In this document: positions 39,609 through 51,640 of the stretch, piece by piece
Layout of the letters: every line of letters starts with the position of its first letter
Numbering within the stretch: the first letter of the stretch is position 1
Assembly: GCF_900096975.1 (NCBI RefSeq)
Contig: NZ_FMYQ01000005.1
Span: forward strand, 1 to 64,000
Length of the DNA: 64,000 nucleotides
Reading direction: 5' to 3'
Source of the DNA: Paraburkholderia lycopersici
GTDB lineage: Bacteria; Pseudomonadota; Gammaproteobacteria; Burkholderiales; Burkholderiaceae
Notes under the pieces: generated by a model
What the model saw: only the letters and a program-made list of their open reading frames with translations
What the model was told of the DNA's origin: nothing
Databases searched by the model: none
Made by a program: the position numbers and the translations under genes

Positions 39609-41927
39609 TTATTCGGCGTCGCGGCCGGGCGCGAGGATTTCGCGGTTGCCGCTCGACGACATTGCCGAAACGAGCCCGGACTGCTCCATTTGTTCGAGCA
39701 GCCGCGCCGCGCGGTTGTAGCCGATGCGCAAATGCCGCTGCACGAGCGAGATCGACGCCCGGCGGTTCTTGATGACCACTTCGACGGCCTGGTCATACAG
39801 CGGATCGGACTCGTCGCCGGTGCCGCTGGTTCCCGCCGCCGTGCCCTCGTCGCCCTCGCCCGCCGTGCCGCCTTCGAGGATGCCCTCGATGTAGTTCGGC
39901 TCGCCCTGCTCCTTGAGCTTCTCGACGACGCGGTGCACCTCGTCGTCGCCGACGAACGCGCCATGCACGCGCACGGGCAGGCCCGAGCCCGGCGGCAGAT
40001 AGAGCATGTCGCCCATGCCGAGCAGCGACTCCGCGCCCATCTGGTCGAGGATCGTGCGCGAGTCGATCTTCGACGACACCTGGAACGCGATGCGCGTCGG
40101 CACGTTGGCCTTGATGAGCCCCGTGATGACGTCCACCGACGGCCGCTGCGTCGCGAGGATCAGGTGGATGCCGGCCGCGCGCGCCTTCTGCGCGATGCGC
40201 GCGATCAGTTCCTCGACCTTCTTGCCGACCACCATCATGAGGTCGGCCAGTTCGTCGATCACGACGACGATGTGCGGCAGCTTCTGGCACGGCTCCGGGT
40301 CGTCGGGCGTGAGGCTGAACGGATTCGGAATCTTTTCCTCGCGCTTGTTCGCCTCTTCGATCTTGTTGTTGTAGCCCGCGAGGTTGCGCACGCCGAGCTT
40401 GCTCATGAGCTTGTAGCGGCGCTCCATCTCGGCGACGGTCCAGTTCAGCGCGTTGCCGGCCTGGCGCATGTCGGTCACGACGGGGCACAACAGATGCGGA
40501 ATGCCCTCGTAGACGCTCATTTCGAGCATCTTCGGGTCGATCAGGATCATGCGGACCTGCTCGGCGCTCGCCTTGTAGAGCAGCGAGAGGATCATCGCGT
40601 TGATCCCCACCGACTTGCCCGAGCCGGTCGTGCCGGCCACGAGCAGGTGCGGCATCTTCGCGAGATCGGCGCAGACGGGCTTGCCGCCGATGTCCTTGCC
40701 GAGGCCCATGGTGAGCGCCGAGGGCGCGTCGGCATAGACGGCCGAGCCGAGGATCTCGGAAAGGCGCACGGTCTGGCGGCGCTGGTTCGGCAGTTCGAGC
40801 GCCATGCAGTTCTTGCCCGGAATCGTTTCCACCACGCGGATCGAGACAAGCGACAGCGAGCGCGCGAGGTCCTTCGCGAGGTTCACGATCTGGCTGCCCT
40901 TCACGCCCGTGGCGGGCTCGATCTCGTAGCGCGTGACGACCGGCCCCGGATACGCGGCAACGACGGCCACGTCCACGCCGAAGTCCTTGAGCTTCTTCTC
41001 GATGAGGCGCGAGGTGAATTCGAGCGTGTCGTCCGAGACGGTCTCCTGCGTGGCCGGCGCAGGGTCGAGCAGCGAAATTGCCGGCAGCGTGGAATCGCCC
41101 GGCAAATCCTTGAAGAGCGGCACCTGGCGCTCCTTCTCCACGCGCTCGGAGCGCTGCGGCGTGACCACGGGCGGCACGATCGTGACCGGTTCGTGCTCCT
41201 CGATTTTCACTCGCCCGCGCTCGACCTTGCCTTCGCGCTTCACGGCCGCCGCCTCGCCGAGCTTGCGGTCGCGGCCCGCCTCGCGGCGCAGCCGCGCCAT
41301 GGTCACGGCGTTGATGATGGATTCGCCGACCTTCTCGGCCACGGAGAGCCACGAAAACCGGAAGTACAGCGAGAGACCGATGGCAAGCGCCAGCAGGAGC
41401 GCGAGCGTGCCGCCCGTGAAGCCGAGCGCGTGCGAGACCCCGCGCGCGACGGCCCCGCCGACCACGCCGCCGGGCGTCTGGGGCAACTGCACCTTGAGCG
41501 ACCACATGCGCAGCGCCTCGATGCCGCAGCTCGAAAGCACGACGAGCACGAACGAGAAGGCTTCGGCGACCCAGCTGATGTCGCGCGGCTTGTCGTCGTC
41601 ATCGTCGGAAACCGCCTCCTGGCGCGTAATGCGCTGGTAGTTCGCCGAAATGAGGCGCCCGAGCAGCACGATCCACCAGTATGCGGAGAGGCCGAACAGC
41701 AGCAGAAGAATGTCCGAGGTGCGGGCGCCGACGCGCCCGGCCCAGTTCGAAATGTGATCGACCTGGGCCGCGTGGGTCCAGCTCGGGTCATGGCGGCTGT
41801 AGCTGATGAGCGCCATCAGAAGGAACACGCCGAGCGCGACCTGCAAAATCCAGCGGATTTCGGTGAGAAGGCGCGACATGCGGTGAGGCAATGCCTGCGC
41901 CGGCGCGGAAAAGGGAGCTTTGGCCAT
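39609..41927 (-). CDS. ftsK: DNA translocase FtsK
   Basis: A 772-residue FtsK/SpoIIIE translocase that couples chromosome segregation to septation. Four to five N-terminal membrane helices lie in residues 20-210 ([17 protein letters not shown] and following). The linker is short. The motor has Walker A in AGTTGSGKS and Walker B in [13 protein letters not shown]. The C-terminal gamma winged helix ([20 protein letters not shown], then [12 protein letters not shown]) reads KOPS. ATG 41927 (MAKAPFS) is chosen; the extra 100 codons upstream are Arg-rich and unconserved. It is divergent from trxB. Confidence 0.97.
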   Translation of the reverse strand: MAKAPFSAPAQALPHRMSRLLTEIRWILQVALGVFLLMALISYSRHDPSWTHAAQVDHISNWAGRVGARTSDILLLLFGLSAYWWIVLLGRLISANYQRITRQEAVSDDDDDKPRDISWVAEAFSFVLVVLSSCGIEALRMWSLKVQLPQTPGGVVGGAVARGVSHALGFTGGTLALLLALAIGLSLYFRFSWLSVAEKVGESIINAVTMARLRREAGRDRKLGEAAAVKREGKVERGRVKIEEHEPVTIVPPVVTPQRSERVEKERQVPLFKDLPGDSTLPAISLLDPAPATQETVSDDTLEFTSRLIEKKLKDFGVDVAVVAAYPGPVVTRYEIEPATGVKGSQIVNLAKDLARSLSLVSIRVVETIPGKNCMALELPNQRRQTVRLSEILGSAVYADAPSALTMGLGKDIGGKPVCADLAKMPHLLVAGTTGSGKSVGINAMILSLLYKASAEQVRMILIDPKMLEMSVYEGIPHLLCPVVTDMRQAGNALNWTVAEMERRYKLMSKLGVRNLAGYNNKIEEANKREEKIPNPFSLTPDDPEPCQKLPHIVVVIDELADLMMVVGKKVEELIARIAQKARAAGIHLILATQRPSVDVITGLIKANVPTRIAFQVSSKIDSRTILDQMGAESLLGMGDMLYLPPGSGLPVRVHGAFVGDDEVHRVVEKLKEQGEPNYIEGILEGGTAGEGDEGTAAGTSGTGDESDPLYDQAVEVVIKNRRASISLVQRHLRIGYNRAARLLEQMEQSGLVSAMSSSGNREILAPGRDAE

Positions 41928-43346
<1,419 letters not shown>

Positions 43347-43588
43347 ACCAGGCACAGCGGCAAGCGCCCCGGGCCGCCGTTCCGGGCGGCCGGGAACAGG
43401 CAGGCGCCGCGCCGCTAAAATGGTGGCCGCAAGCCCGGCAACGCACCGACAAGGAGGGCCGCGGCCAACCAGCCGGCGGCCCTTTCGTTTTGCGGCAGCC
43501 CCGAACGCAAGTTGCGGGCGGGCCGCGAGGCGTTGCCCCGGCGTTGCGCCGTGCGCGCAGCCAAACGATTTATCCAGCGTCTTTCGCC

Positions 43589-44368
43589 ATGCCCAAGAAC
43601 GTGCCCCATCCGGGCGAGCCCAAGCGCCCCTCCTCAACGCGCCCCGCCGCGGCGCCGGCCCCTGCTCCCGCAGCCGATGACGCCGTCTCCGGCAAGGCCG
43701 CTGCCGGCTTCGCCGGGCTCGGCAGCCTGCGCGACGCGCTCAAGGCGCAGACCCGCCAGCGCGAGCGTGAACGCGCGGCGGCCCAGGCCGCGCGCGTCGA
43801 AGCCGCCGCCGATAGCGACCTCTTTCGCCGCGAAATCGGCCAGGTGGCGCCGCTCAAGCAGCCGCCGCGCGTGCAGCCGCGCCGCGAGGCGCCGGTGCCG
43901 CTGCCGCTGCAAACGCGGCTCGACGAGCAGGCCGTGCTGCACGAAGCGATCTCCGACGACTTCGATCCCGAAACCCTCCTCGACACCGACGACTCGCTCT
44001 ACTACCACCGTCCCGGCGTCAGCGCCGAGGTCGTGAAGAAGCTGCGGCGCGGTACGTGGATCGTCCAGGCGCAGCTCGACCTGCACGGTCTGCGCCGCGA
44101 GGAAGCGCGCGAGGCGCTGCAGAACTTCATCCGCGAGGCGGGCAAGCGCGGGCTGCGCTGCGTGCGCGTGATCCACGGCAAGGGCCTCGGCTCGGTCGGC
44201 AAGGAGCCCGTGCTCAAGGGCAAGGTGCGCGCATGGCTCGTGCAGAAGGAGGAAGTGATCGCGTTCTGCCAGGCGCGGCCGCACGACGGCGGCGCGGGCG
44301 CGGTGCTCGTGCTGCTGCAGCCGCATCCGGTCGGGCACGGTCAGCACCACTCGCCACCCGTGCGCTGA
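43589..44368 (+). CDS. Smr-domain protein
   Basis: A 259-residue protein. The N-terminal ~150 residues are low-complexity, rich in Ala, Pro and Arg. The C-terminal Smr domain (about residues 165-245) has the LDLHGLRREEAREALQNFI start and the IHGKGLGS nuclease-type motif. Smr domains nick or cleave nucleic acid and rescue collided ribosomes in other bacteria; the role here is not shown. The start 43589 (MPKNVPH) is chosen at the end of a poorly conserved stretch. It lies 243 bases after trxB and is closed by a strong terminator. Confidence 0.85.
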   Translation: MPKNVPHPGEPKRPSSTRPAAAPAPAPAADDAVSGKAAAGFAGLGSLRDALKAQTRQRERERAAAQAARVEAAADSDLFRREIGQVAPLKQPPRVQPRREAPVPLPLQTRLDEQAVLHEAISDDFDPETLLDTDDSLYYHRPGVSAEVVKKLRRGTWIVQAQLDLHGLRREEAREALQNFIREAGKRGLRCVRVIHGKGLGSVGKEPVLKGKVRAWLVQKEEVIAFCQARPHDGGAGAVLVLLQPHPVGHGQHHSPPVR

Positions 44369-44396
44369 CAGCGCTCCATCAGCGGCATCCTGACAA

Positions 44397-44438
44397 GAAA
44401 AAACCCCGTTCGCTGCGTGAGCCGCGACGGGGTTTTTT
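44397..44438. terminator. Bidirectional terminator between Smr gene and ABC operon
   Basis: An inverted repeat AAAAAACCCCGT/ACGGGGTTTTTT with a short GC-rich loop. Its A and T runs let it stop transcription from both converging genes. Confidence 0.85.
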
Positions 44439-44481
44439 GTCGCACCGTGAACGCCAGTGCGAAAGGATCAGGCGAAGCGGG

Positions 44482-45600
44482 TCAGGCGAGGCGCTCTTCC
44501 GTCTTCGGATCGAACAGCACGGCCTTCGAAACGTCGAACAGCAGTTCCATGTTGCTGAGCGGCTGCGGATTCGCGCCCGGGTGCACGCGGCTCACGATGC
44601 GCTTGCCGTTGACCTGCGCGAACACGAGCGTGTCCGGGCCGGTCGGCTCGATCACGTCCACCTTGACGGTGTGGCGCTGCAGTTCGTGGCCGTGGCCGTC
44701 GTGCGAGCTGCGCGCGTCGGTGATGCGCTCGGGGCGCAGGCCCAGCACCACGTCCTGGCCCACGTGCCCGCGCACCTTGTTCGCCTCGAACGGCAGGTTC
44801 AGCACGCCGCGCGCCACGCCCGTGTCGAGTTCGAGGCCGACGCCCGCGCCCTGCTCCACCAGCCTGCCGTTGATGAAGTTCATCGGCGGCGCGCCGATGA
44901 AGCCCGCCACGAACAGGTTCGACGGCGAATCGTAGATGTCCTGCGGCGCGCCGAACTGCTGGACGATGCCGTCCTTCATTACCGCGATGCGGTCGCCGAG
45001 CGTCATCGCCTCGATCTGGTCGTGCGTCACGTAGACGATCGTCGTGCCCACGCGCTGATGCAGGAGCTTGATCTCCGAGCGCATCTCGATGCGCAGCTTC
45101 GCGTCGAGGTTCGAGAGCGGCTCGTCGAACAGGAACATCACAGGGTCGCGCGCGAGCGCGCGGCCCATCGCCACGCGCTGGCGCTGGCCGCCCGAGAGCT
45201 GGCCCGGCTTGCGGTCGAGCAGATGCTCGATCTGCAGCAGCTTCGATACGCGGCCGACGATTTCCGTCTGCTCGTTCTTCGGCACCTTGCGGATGTTCAG
45301 GCCGAACGAGATGTTCTCGCGCACCGTCATCGACGGATAGAGCGCGTACGACTGGAACACCATCGCGATGTCGCGGTCCTTCGGCGAGAGGTTGTTCACC
45401 ACCTTGCCGTCGATGGCGATCTCGCCCTTGGTGACGGTTTCGAGGCCGGCGATCATGTTGAGCAGCGTCGACTTCCCGCAGCCCGAACCGCCGACGAGAA
45501 TCAGGAACTGGCCGTCCTCGATGTCGATGTTGACGCCCTTCAGGACGGGCACCCCGTTCGGGTAGGTCTTGTAGACGTCGCGAATGGAAAGGCTTGCCAT
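44482..45600 (-). CDS. Sugar ABC transporter ATPase (MalK/UgpC type)
   Basis: A 372-residue importer ATPase. Walker A is GGSGCGKST, signature LSGGQRQRVAMGRALARDP, Walker B FLFDEPLSNLDAKLR, and H-loop VTHDQIEAMTLGDR. The C-terminal ~130 residues hold the MalK-type TOBE/OB domain (LGLRPERITD), where regulators such as EIIA can bind. It is the last gene of the operon, 25 bases after the second permease. Together with the periplasmic binding protein and the zwf-pgl-glk genes opposite, glucose is the likely sugar (gts-like). Confidence 0.93.
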   Translation of the reverse strand: MASLSIRDVYKTYPNGVPVLKGVNIDIEDGQFLILVGGSGCGKSTLLNMIAGLETVTKGEIAIDGKVVNNLSPKDRDIAMVFQSYALYPSMTVRENISFGLNIRKVPKNEQTEIVGRVSKLLQIEHLLDRKPGQLSGGQRQRVAMGRALARDPVMFLFDEPLSNLDAKLRIEMRSEIKLLHQRVGTTIVYVTHDQIEAMTLGDRIAVMKDGIVQQFGAPQDIYDSPSNLFVAGFIGAPPMNFINGRLVEQGAGVGLELDTGVARGVLNLPFEANKVRGHVGQDVVLGLRPERITDARSSHDGHGHELQRHTVKVDVIEPTGPDTLVFAQVNGKRIVSRVHPGANPQPLSNMELLFDVSKAVLFDPKTEERLA

Positions 45601-45625
45601 GCCGTGAATCCTTAAAAAATGGGTT

Positions 45626-46483
45626 TTAGCCCTTCACCGCGCCCGCCGTGAGGCCGCGCACGAAGTAGCGGCCGGCGATCACGTAGACGAGCAGCGTGGG
45701 CAGCGCGGCGATGATCGCGCCGGCCATGTCGACGTTGTATTCCTTCACGCCCGTGGACGTGTTCACGAGATTGTTCAGCGCCACCGTGATCGGCATCGAA
45801 TCGACGCCCGAGAACACGATGCCGAACAGGAAGTCGTTCCAGATCTGCGTGAATTGCCAGATCAGGCAGACCATGAAGATGGGCAGCGAGATCGGCAGCA
45901 TGATGCGCGTGAAGATCGTGAAGAAACCGGCGCCGTCGATGCGCGCGGCCTTCACGAGTTCGGCGGGCACGCTCACGTAGAAGTTGCGGAAGAACATCGT
46001 CGTGAACGCGATGCCGTACACGACGTGCACGAGCACGAGGCCGCCGATCGTGTTCGAGAGGCCGAAGAAGCCTTCGAGGCGCGCCATCGGCAGCAGGATG
46101 GCCTGGAACGGAATGAAGCAGCCCACCAGCAGCATCGTGAAGAGCGCGTCCGCGCCGCGAAAGCGCCAGTGCGTGAGCACGTAGCCGTTGAACGCGCCGA
46201 TGATCGACGAGATCAGCACGGCCGGAATCACCATCTTCACGGAGTTCATGAAGAACGGCTGCATGCCGTCGCAGCGCACGCCCGTGCAGGCCTCGCTCCA
46301 CGCCTTGACCCACGGCGCGAATGTCGGGTGCGAAGGCAGCGTGAGCATGGTGCCCGAGTGAATCTGGTCGAGCGACTTGAACGACGTCGACAGCATCACG
46401 TAGAGCGGGAACAGGAAGTACAACGCGAACAGGATCAGCGCCGCGTAGACGAACACGCGGCTCACCTTCATATTAGGCTGCAT
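45626..46483 (-). CDS. Sugar ABC transporter permease (MalG type, gtsC-like)
   Basis: A 285-residue integral membrane subunit of the binding-protein-dependent type with six membrane helices. The EAA loop is ELVKAARIDGAGFFTIFTRI (about residues 190-209), the conserved site for contact with the ATPase. ATG 46483 follows GAGGAGCAC and overlaps the end of the first permease by 11 bases. It forms the heterodimeric channel with that permease. Confidence 0.93.
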   Translation of the reverse strand: MQPNMKVSRVFVYAALILFALYFLFPLYVMLSTSFKSLDQIHSGTMLTLPSHPTFAPWVKAWSEACTGVRCDGMQPFFMNSVKMVIPAVLISSIIGAFNGYVLTHWRFRGADALFTMLLVGCFIPFQAILLPMARLEGFFGLSNTIGGLVLVHVVYGIAFTTMFFRNFYVSVPAELVKAARIDGAGFFTIFTRIMLPISLPIFMVCLIWQFTQIWNDFLFGIVFSGVDSMPITVALNNLVNTSTGVKEYNVDMAGAIIAALPTLLVYVIAGRYFVRGLTAGAVKG

Positions 46484-47414
46484 TGCGCGTGCTCCTCGAT
46501 TCCAGATACATGAGCGGCACGAGCACGGCCACCACCGTCGCAAGCATCATCATCGACGAAGCTGCGCCGACACCGAGCTGCCCGCGGTTGAACGAAAACG
46601 TGTACATGAAGATGGCCGGCAGCGACGACGAGGTGCCCGGGCCGCCCGCGGTGAGCGCGACGACGAGGTCGAACGTCTTGATCGTGATGTGGCACAGGAT
46701 CAGCAGCACGGAGAAGAACACTGGACGCATGCTCGGAATCACGATCTTGCGATAGATCGTGGGCAGCGTCGCGCCGTCCACCTGGGCGGCCTTGAAGATT
46801 TCGCTGTCCACGCCGCGCAGGCCCGCGAGAAAGAGCGCCATGCAAAAGCCCGTGGACTGCCAGACGGCGGCGACCACGATACAGAAAATGGCCTTGTCCG
46901 GGTCGTTGAGCCAGTCGATCTGGAAGCTCGTCCAGCCGATGCTGTGCATCACCTGCTGAATGCCGAGATCGGGGTTGAAGATCCACTGCCAGGCCGTGCC
47001 CGTCACGATGTACGAAAGCGCCATCGGATAGAGGAACACGGCGCGCAGCGCGCCTTCCTGGCGAATCTGCTGGTCGAGCAGGATCGCGAGGAACAGGCCG
47101 AGCGCCACGCAAATCGCGATGAACGGAATGCCGAACCAGCCGAGATTCTGCGCCGACGTCCACCAGACGTCGTTCGAGAACAACTCGCGATAGCGGTCGA
47201 GGCCCGCGAATTCATAGCGCGGCATCAGTCGCGAGGTGGAGAGCGACAGATAACCGGTGATGAGGATGAAACCATAGACGAATACGAGGCTGATCAGGAT
47301 GCTGGGCGAAAGCACCAGCTTCGGGATCCAGCGGTCTGCGAGCGCCGCCATCGGCGACGCGCGGCGCGGAGCAGGCGTGGCCGCCTTGCTGTTGCCGCTA
47401 AGAGAAGCAGTCAC
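46473..47414 (-). CDS. Sugar ABC transporter permease (MalF type, gtsB-like)
   Basis: A 313-residue integral membrane subunit. The EAA loop is EIFKAAQVDGATLPTIYRKI. GTG 47414 is chosen because AGGAG lies seven bases upstream; the 23 residues before it in the open frame are unconserved. The N-terminal 30 residues are a polar extension before the first membrane helix. It overlaps the next permease by 11 bases and lies 125 bases from the binding-protein gene. Confidence 0.93.
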   Translation of the reverse strand: MTASLSGNSKAATPAPRRASPMAALADRWIPKLVLSPSILISLVFVYGFILITGYLSLSTSRLMPRYEFAGLDRYRELFSNDVWWTSAQNLGWFGIPFIAICVALGLFLAILLDQQIRQEGALRAVFLYPMALSYIVTGTAWQWIFNPDLGIQQVMHSIGWTSFQIDWLNDPDKAIFCIVVAAVWQSTGFCMALFLAGLRGVDSEIFKAAQVDGATLPTIYRKIVIPSMRPVFFSVLLILCHITIKTFDLVVALTAGGPGTSSSLPAIFMYTFSFNRGQLGVGAASSMMMLATVVAVLVPLMYLESRSTRNAA

Positions 47415-47539
47415 TGCGCAACTCCTGGTACGGTGCGAAAACAGGTTCCGCACGATGATGGGGTTCAGAAGGCGAACCGTCATGCCCGGGGCGCACCGTT
47501 TCGCGGCACGCCCCGTCTTACTTCACAAACCTGCCTGAC

Positions 47540-48787
47540 TTACTTCGTCTTCGCGGCCTTCGCGAGCGCGTCCACCGCGCTCTTCGAATCCTGGTTCGAG
47601 TTCATGAACTTCGTCACGACGTCGGTGATCGCACCCGCCGTGGCGTCCGGCTGGGCCATGCCGTGCGCGAGCGACGGCACATAGCCGCCGGCCTTGATCG
47701 CGGCCTGCTCATCCGCGTACGACTTCTTGCCGCACTCGTCGAACTTGCTCATGTCCACGCCCAGACGCACCGGGATCGATCCCTTGTACAGGCTGAACTG
47801 CTCCTGGAACGCCGGGCTCATGATCGTCTTCGCGAGCGCGAGCTGGCCAGGCGTTGCCGCCTTTTGGCCCTTCTGCTGGAAGAACACGAACGAGTCGACG
47901 TTAAAAGTGTAGGCCTTCGAAGTACCCGGCACCGGCGCGCAGATGTAGTCCGAGCCCGGCTGCTTGTTCGCGTTCGCGAACTCGCCCTTGGCCCAGTCGC
48001 CCATGAACTGCATGCCGGCCTTGCCGTTGATGACCATGGCCGTGGCGAGGTTCCAGTCGCGGCCCGTGCGGCCGTTATCCATGTACGACTCGATCTTGCG
48101 AACCGTGTCGAACACGTTGACCATCTGCTGCGACGTGAGGGTCTTCTGGTCGAGGTCGACGAGCGCCTTCTTGTAGAAGTCCGCGCCCTGCGAGAGGACC
48201 ACGTCTTCCCACAGCGTCAGGTCTTGCCAGGGCTGGCCGCCGGCCGCGACCGGCTGGATGCCCGCGGCCTTGAGCTTGTCTGCCAGCGCGAAGAACTCCG
48301 GCCACGTGGTCGGCACCTTGCCGCCCACCTTGTCGAGTGCGGCCTTGTTGATCCACACCCAGTTCACGCGGTGCACCGAGAACGGAGCGGCGACATAGTG
48401 GCCATCCGCGTGCATGATCTTGTCGATCTGCGGCGGGAGATTGGCCTTCCAGTCGGTCGCGGCGGCGTCGATCGGCACCAGCACGCCCTGCTCGGCCCAT
48501 TCCTGGATCAGCGGGCCCTTGATCTGGGCAGCCGTCGGGGCGTTGCCGGAGATCACCTGCGTCTTCAGTGCGGTCATGGCCGCCGCGCCCGCGCCCCCGG
48601 CGACCGCGAAGTCCTTCCACACGTAACCCTGCTTCTGCATGTCGTCCTTGAGCACGCCGACGGCCTTCGACTCGCCCCCCGAAGTCCACCAGTGCAGCAC
48701 TTCGAGGGACTCGGCCGCTTGCGCCGTGGCGACGCCGCCCATCAGACCTGCGGCGCACAGGGCGCCCATGATCGCGCGGAATTTCAT
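47540..48787 (-). CDS. Sugar ABC transporter substrate-binding protein (gtsA-like)
   Basis: A 415-residue periplasmic protein. The signal peptide is residues 1-24 (ending AQA before AESLEVLHWW). LHWWTSGGESKAV is the family start, seen in glucose/mannose-binding proteins of Pseudomonas and Thermus types. Trp residues and the NWVWINKAALDK and GQPWQDLTLWEDVV blocks form the sugar cleft. It is first in the operon. Next to zwf-pgl-glk, this suggests it delivers glucose. Regulation is likely by the HexR-type site 450 bases upstream. Confidence 0.92.
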   Translation of the reverse strand: MKFRAIMGALCAAGLMGGVATAQAAESLEVLHWWTSGGESKAVGVLKDDMQKQGYVWKDFAVAGGAGAAAMTALKTQVISGNAPTAAQIKGPLIQEWAEQGVLVPIDAAATDWKANLPPQIDKIMHADGHYVAAPFSVHRVNWVWINKAALDKVGGKVPTTWPEFFALADKLKAAGIQPVAAGGQPWQDLTLWEDVVLSQGADFYKKALVDLDQKTLTSQQMVNVFDTVRKIESYMDNGRTGRDWNLATAMVINGKAGMQFMGDWAKGEFANANKQPGSDYICAPVPGTSKAYTFNVDSFVFFQQKGQKAATPGQLALAKTIMSPAFQEQFSLYKGSIPVRLGVDMSKFDECGKKSYADEQAAIKAGGYVPSLAHGMAQPDATAGAITDVVTKFMNSNQDSKSAVDALAKAAKTK

Positions 48788-49363
48788 TGCTTATCTCCTC
48801 CAGACACCTGAACAAAAAACGATTGGCCCCTGATCGCCAGGGTGCGGTGGTTGGTCAAACAGGCAAAACAGGCAAAACACTGGACGGACGGGCGCCGGAG
48901 TGCCGCGCGCGTGCTTTTCACGGGATGCGCGCGGGCCGCGTGCCGGTTACCGGCCGCAGGACGCTCAAGAGATGAGTGGTTCGGAATGCAACTTGACTGT
49001 CTCCTCTTTTGATTTTCACCGGCCACCTGGCCGGCCGAGGCGCCGCTTGCGTCACGCAGCCTTGAAGCCCCGACATGTGGCGATGCGGGCGTCCCGCCCG
49101 CTGTCAAGCCGGGCCGGGTTGCGCATTGTTCTCCATTACCATGTGGGGGCAATCCGTCCACTCGGGAAACCGCGCAAGACCGCCTTGCGGGCCGCGCCTG
49201 ACGCTTTTTTCATCGAATGAACGTTACCTCTTGATTTGGATTGTAGTTAAACTACAATTCAGTGTCAAAAAAAATTTTATCGGACTACGGCCGTCCGGGC
49301 GACCACTTCCGCAGGCGCCCGATGTACCCTGCTGCGGCCAACCCAGGACTGTGACGGAGACTC
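48788..49363. other. Divergent region between glucose transporter and zwf, 576 bases
   Basis: No gene is supported. It includes an AT-rich patch at 49231-49285 holding the HexR-type palindrome. The palindrome lies 106 bases before zwf and 453 bases before the binding-protein gene. A purine-rich site (GGAGG) is just before 48787. It must hold promoters for both directions. Confidence 0.6.
49241..49257. promoter_or_regulatory. HexR-type operator, perfect 17-bp palindrome
   Basis: TTGTAGTTAAACTACAA is a perfect palindrome about the central A/T and matches the HexR-site form TTGTARTWWWAYTACAA as I recall it from Pseudomonas and Shewanella. It lies upstream of zwf. HexR releases DNA on binding 2-keto-3-deoxy-6-phosphogluconate, giving induction by glucose. 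The cognate regulator is probably the C-terminal half of the glk fusion below. Confidence 0.85.
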
Positions 49364-50833
49364 ATGCAAAACCAGACCGATTCAGGTTTCACGTTCGTGC
49401 TCTTCGGCGCCACCGGCGACCTGTCGATGCGCAAGATTCTCCCGGCCCTGTATGAGGCGCACCGTTCAGGCCTGCTTTCCCAGGCCGGCAAGATCGTGGG
49501 CGTCGCGCGTCACGAGGACGATCGCGCGGCCTATCTCCAGTGGGTCGACGAGCACGTCAAGCCACACGTCTCGAAGAACGGCAGCTTCGACGAAAATGCG
49601 TGGGCCAGCTTTCTCGAGCGCATCGTCTATGTGAAGCTCGACCTCTCGCGCGCCGAAGACTTCGCGCATCTGCGCGACGGCATCGCGGCGCTGCCCGGCA
49701 TCCGCGTGTTCTATCTGGCCACGGGCCCGTCGCTGTTCGTGCCGATCTGCCGCGCGCTCGCCGCCGTGGGCCTGAACGAGAACGCGCGCATCGTGCTGGA
49801 AAAGCCGCTCGGCTACGATCTCAAGTCGTCGAACGCGATCAACGACGCCGTGGGCGAGATCTTCGCCGAAGGCCAGATCTACCGGATCGATCACTACCTC
49901 GGCAAGGAGCCGGTGCAGAACCTGCTCGCGCTGCGTTTCGGCAATGCGCTCTTCGAGCCGCTGTGGCGCCGCGAATGGGTCGAGAGCATTCAGATCACGA
50001 TTGCGGAGGAACTGGGCGTCGAGGCGCGCGGCGATTTTTATGACAACACGGGCGCATTGCGCGACATGGTGCAAAATCACCTGTTGCAGTTGCTCTCGAT
50101 CGTCGCCATGGAGCCGCCGCATTCGATGGATTCGGATTCGGTGCGCGACGAAAAGCTTCGCGTGCTGCGCGCGCTCAAGCCGGTCAATCCGCTCGACATC
50201 AGCAAGGTCGCGGTGCGCGGGCAGTACCATGCGGGCGTGATTCGCGGCCAGTCGGTGCCGGGCTATGCGACCGAGCACGGCGTGAAGCCCGACAGCCGCA
50301 CCGAAACCTTCGTCGCGCTCAAGGTGGAGATCGAGAACTGGCGCTGGGCGGGCGTGCCCTTCTTCCTGCGCACCGGCAAGCGTCTTGCCGACCGCGTGGC
50401 CGAGATCGTCGTGAACTTCCGCCCCGTGCCGCATTCGGCGCTCGGCGCGCCGGCGCTGCGCCCGGGTGCCAACCGTCTGGTCATCCGGCTCCAGCCGAAC
50501 GAAACGATCCGCCTTTACTGCCTCGCCAAGCAGCCGGGCGAAGGCATGAACCTCGCCAGCGTCTACCTCGATCTGGCGTTCGACCGGTTCTTCCGCGAAG
50601 GCCAGATGGAGGCCTACCAGCGCCTGCTGCTCGACGTGATAAACGGGCGGCTCGCGCTCTTCGTGCGCCGCGACGAGCAGGAAGCGGCCTGGAAGTGGGT
50701 CGAGCCGATCCTGAACGAATGGGCCGCCTCGCCGGGCGCGCCCAAGCCGTACGCGGCGGGCACGTGGGGACCGGCGGCGGCGAGCGCGATGCTGGCGCAG
50801 CACGGCACCTGCTGGCTCGAGGAAGAGAATTGA
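49364..50833 (+). CDS. zwf: Glucose-6-phosphate 1-dehydrogenase
   Basis: A 489-residue enzyme making 6-phosphogluconolactone with NADP. The coenzyme motif GATGDLSMRKILPAL and the active-site RIDHYLGKEPVQN with catalytic His are clear. The start at 49364 is the ATG before QNQTDSGFTFVLFGATG. It is the first gene of zwf-pgl-glk; the pgl ribosome site follows 105 bases later. It is controlled through the HexR-type site upstream. Confidence 0.98.
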   Translation: MQNQTDSGFTFVLFGATGDLSMRKILPALYEAHRSGLLSQAGKIVGVARHEDDRAAYLQWVDEHVKPHVSKNGSFDENAWASFLERIVYVKLDLSRAEDFAHLRDGIAALPGIRVFYLATGPSLFVPICRALAAVGLNENARIVLEKPLGYDLKSSNAINDAVGEIFAEGQIYRIDHYLGKEPVQNLLALRFGNALFEPLWRREWVESIQITIAEELGVEARGDFYDNTGALRDMVQNHLLQLLSIVAMEPPHSMDSDSVRDEKLRVLRALKPVNPLDISKVAVRGQYHAGVIRGQSVPGYATEHGVKPDSRTETFVALKVEIENWRWAGVPFFLRTGKRLADRVAEIVVNFRPVPHSALGAPALRPGANRLVIRLQPNETIRLYCLAKQPGEGMNLASVYLDLAFDRFFREGQMEAYQRLLLDVINGRLALFVRRDEQEAAWKWVEPILNEWAASPGAPKPYAAGTWGPAAASAMLAQHGTCWLEEEN

Positions 50834-50938
50834 ACTGATGGGATTGCATGGCGGCGCGCGAGCGCATGGCGTGGCGCGCCGCCGGAACGGACAGATGAAC
50901 TACCCCGCACACCTACAAGAAAGCAGCATGGAGGAGAA

Positions 50939-51640
50939 GTGATCGAGCTTCATGTATTCGACGACCCGCGCGTGCAGACCGACGCGCTGGCGCGGGCCGT
51001 GGGCGACGCGCTACAGGCGTCGCTCGCCGCTCAGCAAGCCGCACCCGGCACGACGGCGCGCCGCGCGACGCTCGCCGTCTCGGGCGGCACGAGCCCGCGA
51101 CCGTTCCTCGAAGCCCTTTCGACGCACCGCTTCGACTGGGCGCACATCGACGTCACGCTCGTCGACGACCGCTGGGTGCCGGACACCGATTCCGCGAGCA
51201 ATGCGCGCCTCGTGCGCGAGATGCTGCTCACGCACGAGGCGGCCGGCGCGCACTTCCTGCCGCTCGTGGACGTCGCACAGGATCTCGACGCGCACGTCGC
51301 CGCGCTCAACGCCGACCCGGCCCGCAAGCTGCCGAACGTCGCGGTGCTCGGCATGGGCGAGGACGGCCACACCGCCTCGATCTTCGCCGACGCCCCCGAA
51401 TGGCACGAGGCCCTCACGACGGCCCGCCCGTTCGTGGCCGTGCATCCGCAGGCCGCGCCGCACGCGCGCGTCTCGTGGTCGATGCAGGCGCTGCGCCAGG
51501 TCGATCGACTGTTCCTGCTGATCGCCGGCGAGCGCAAGCTCGAAGTGCTGCAACAGGCCGCCGCGGCCGAACAAAACAATGCCATCTCGAAGCTGGCGAA
51601 CGACAAGGGAGTAAGACTCGATGTCTACTGGTGCGCCTAA
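50939..51640 (+). CDS. pgl: 6-phosphogluconolactonase
   Basis: A 233-residue NagB-like hydrolase of 6-phosphogluconolactone. Motifs: [14 protein letters not shown] (sugar binding), [13 protein letters not shown] and [19 protein letters not shown] 50939 is the start, with GGAGGAG just before it; no nearby ATG fits. It overlaps the glk/hexR gene by 20 bases. Confidence 0.95.
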   Translation: MIELHVFDDPRVQTDALARAVGDALQASLAAQQAAPGTTARRATLAVSGGTSPRPFLEALSTHRFDWAHIDVTLVDDRWVPDTDSASNARLVREMLLTHEAAGAHFLPLVDVAQDLDAHVAALNADPARKLPNVAVLGMGEDGHTASIFADAPEWHEALTTARPFVAVHPQAAPHARVSWSMQALRQVDRLFLLIAGERKLEVLQQAAAAEQNNAISKLANDKGVRLDVYWCA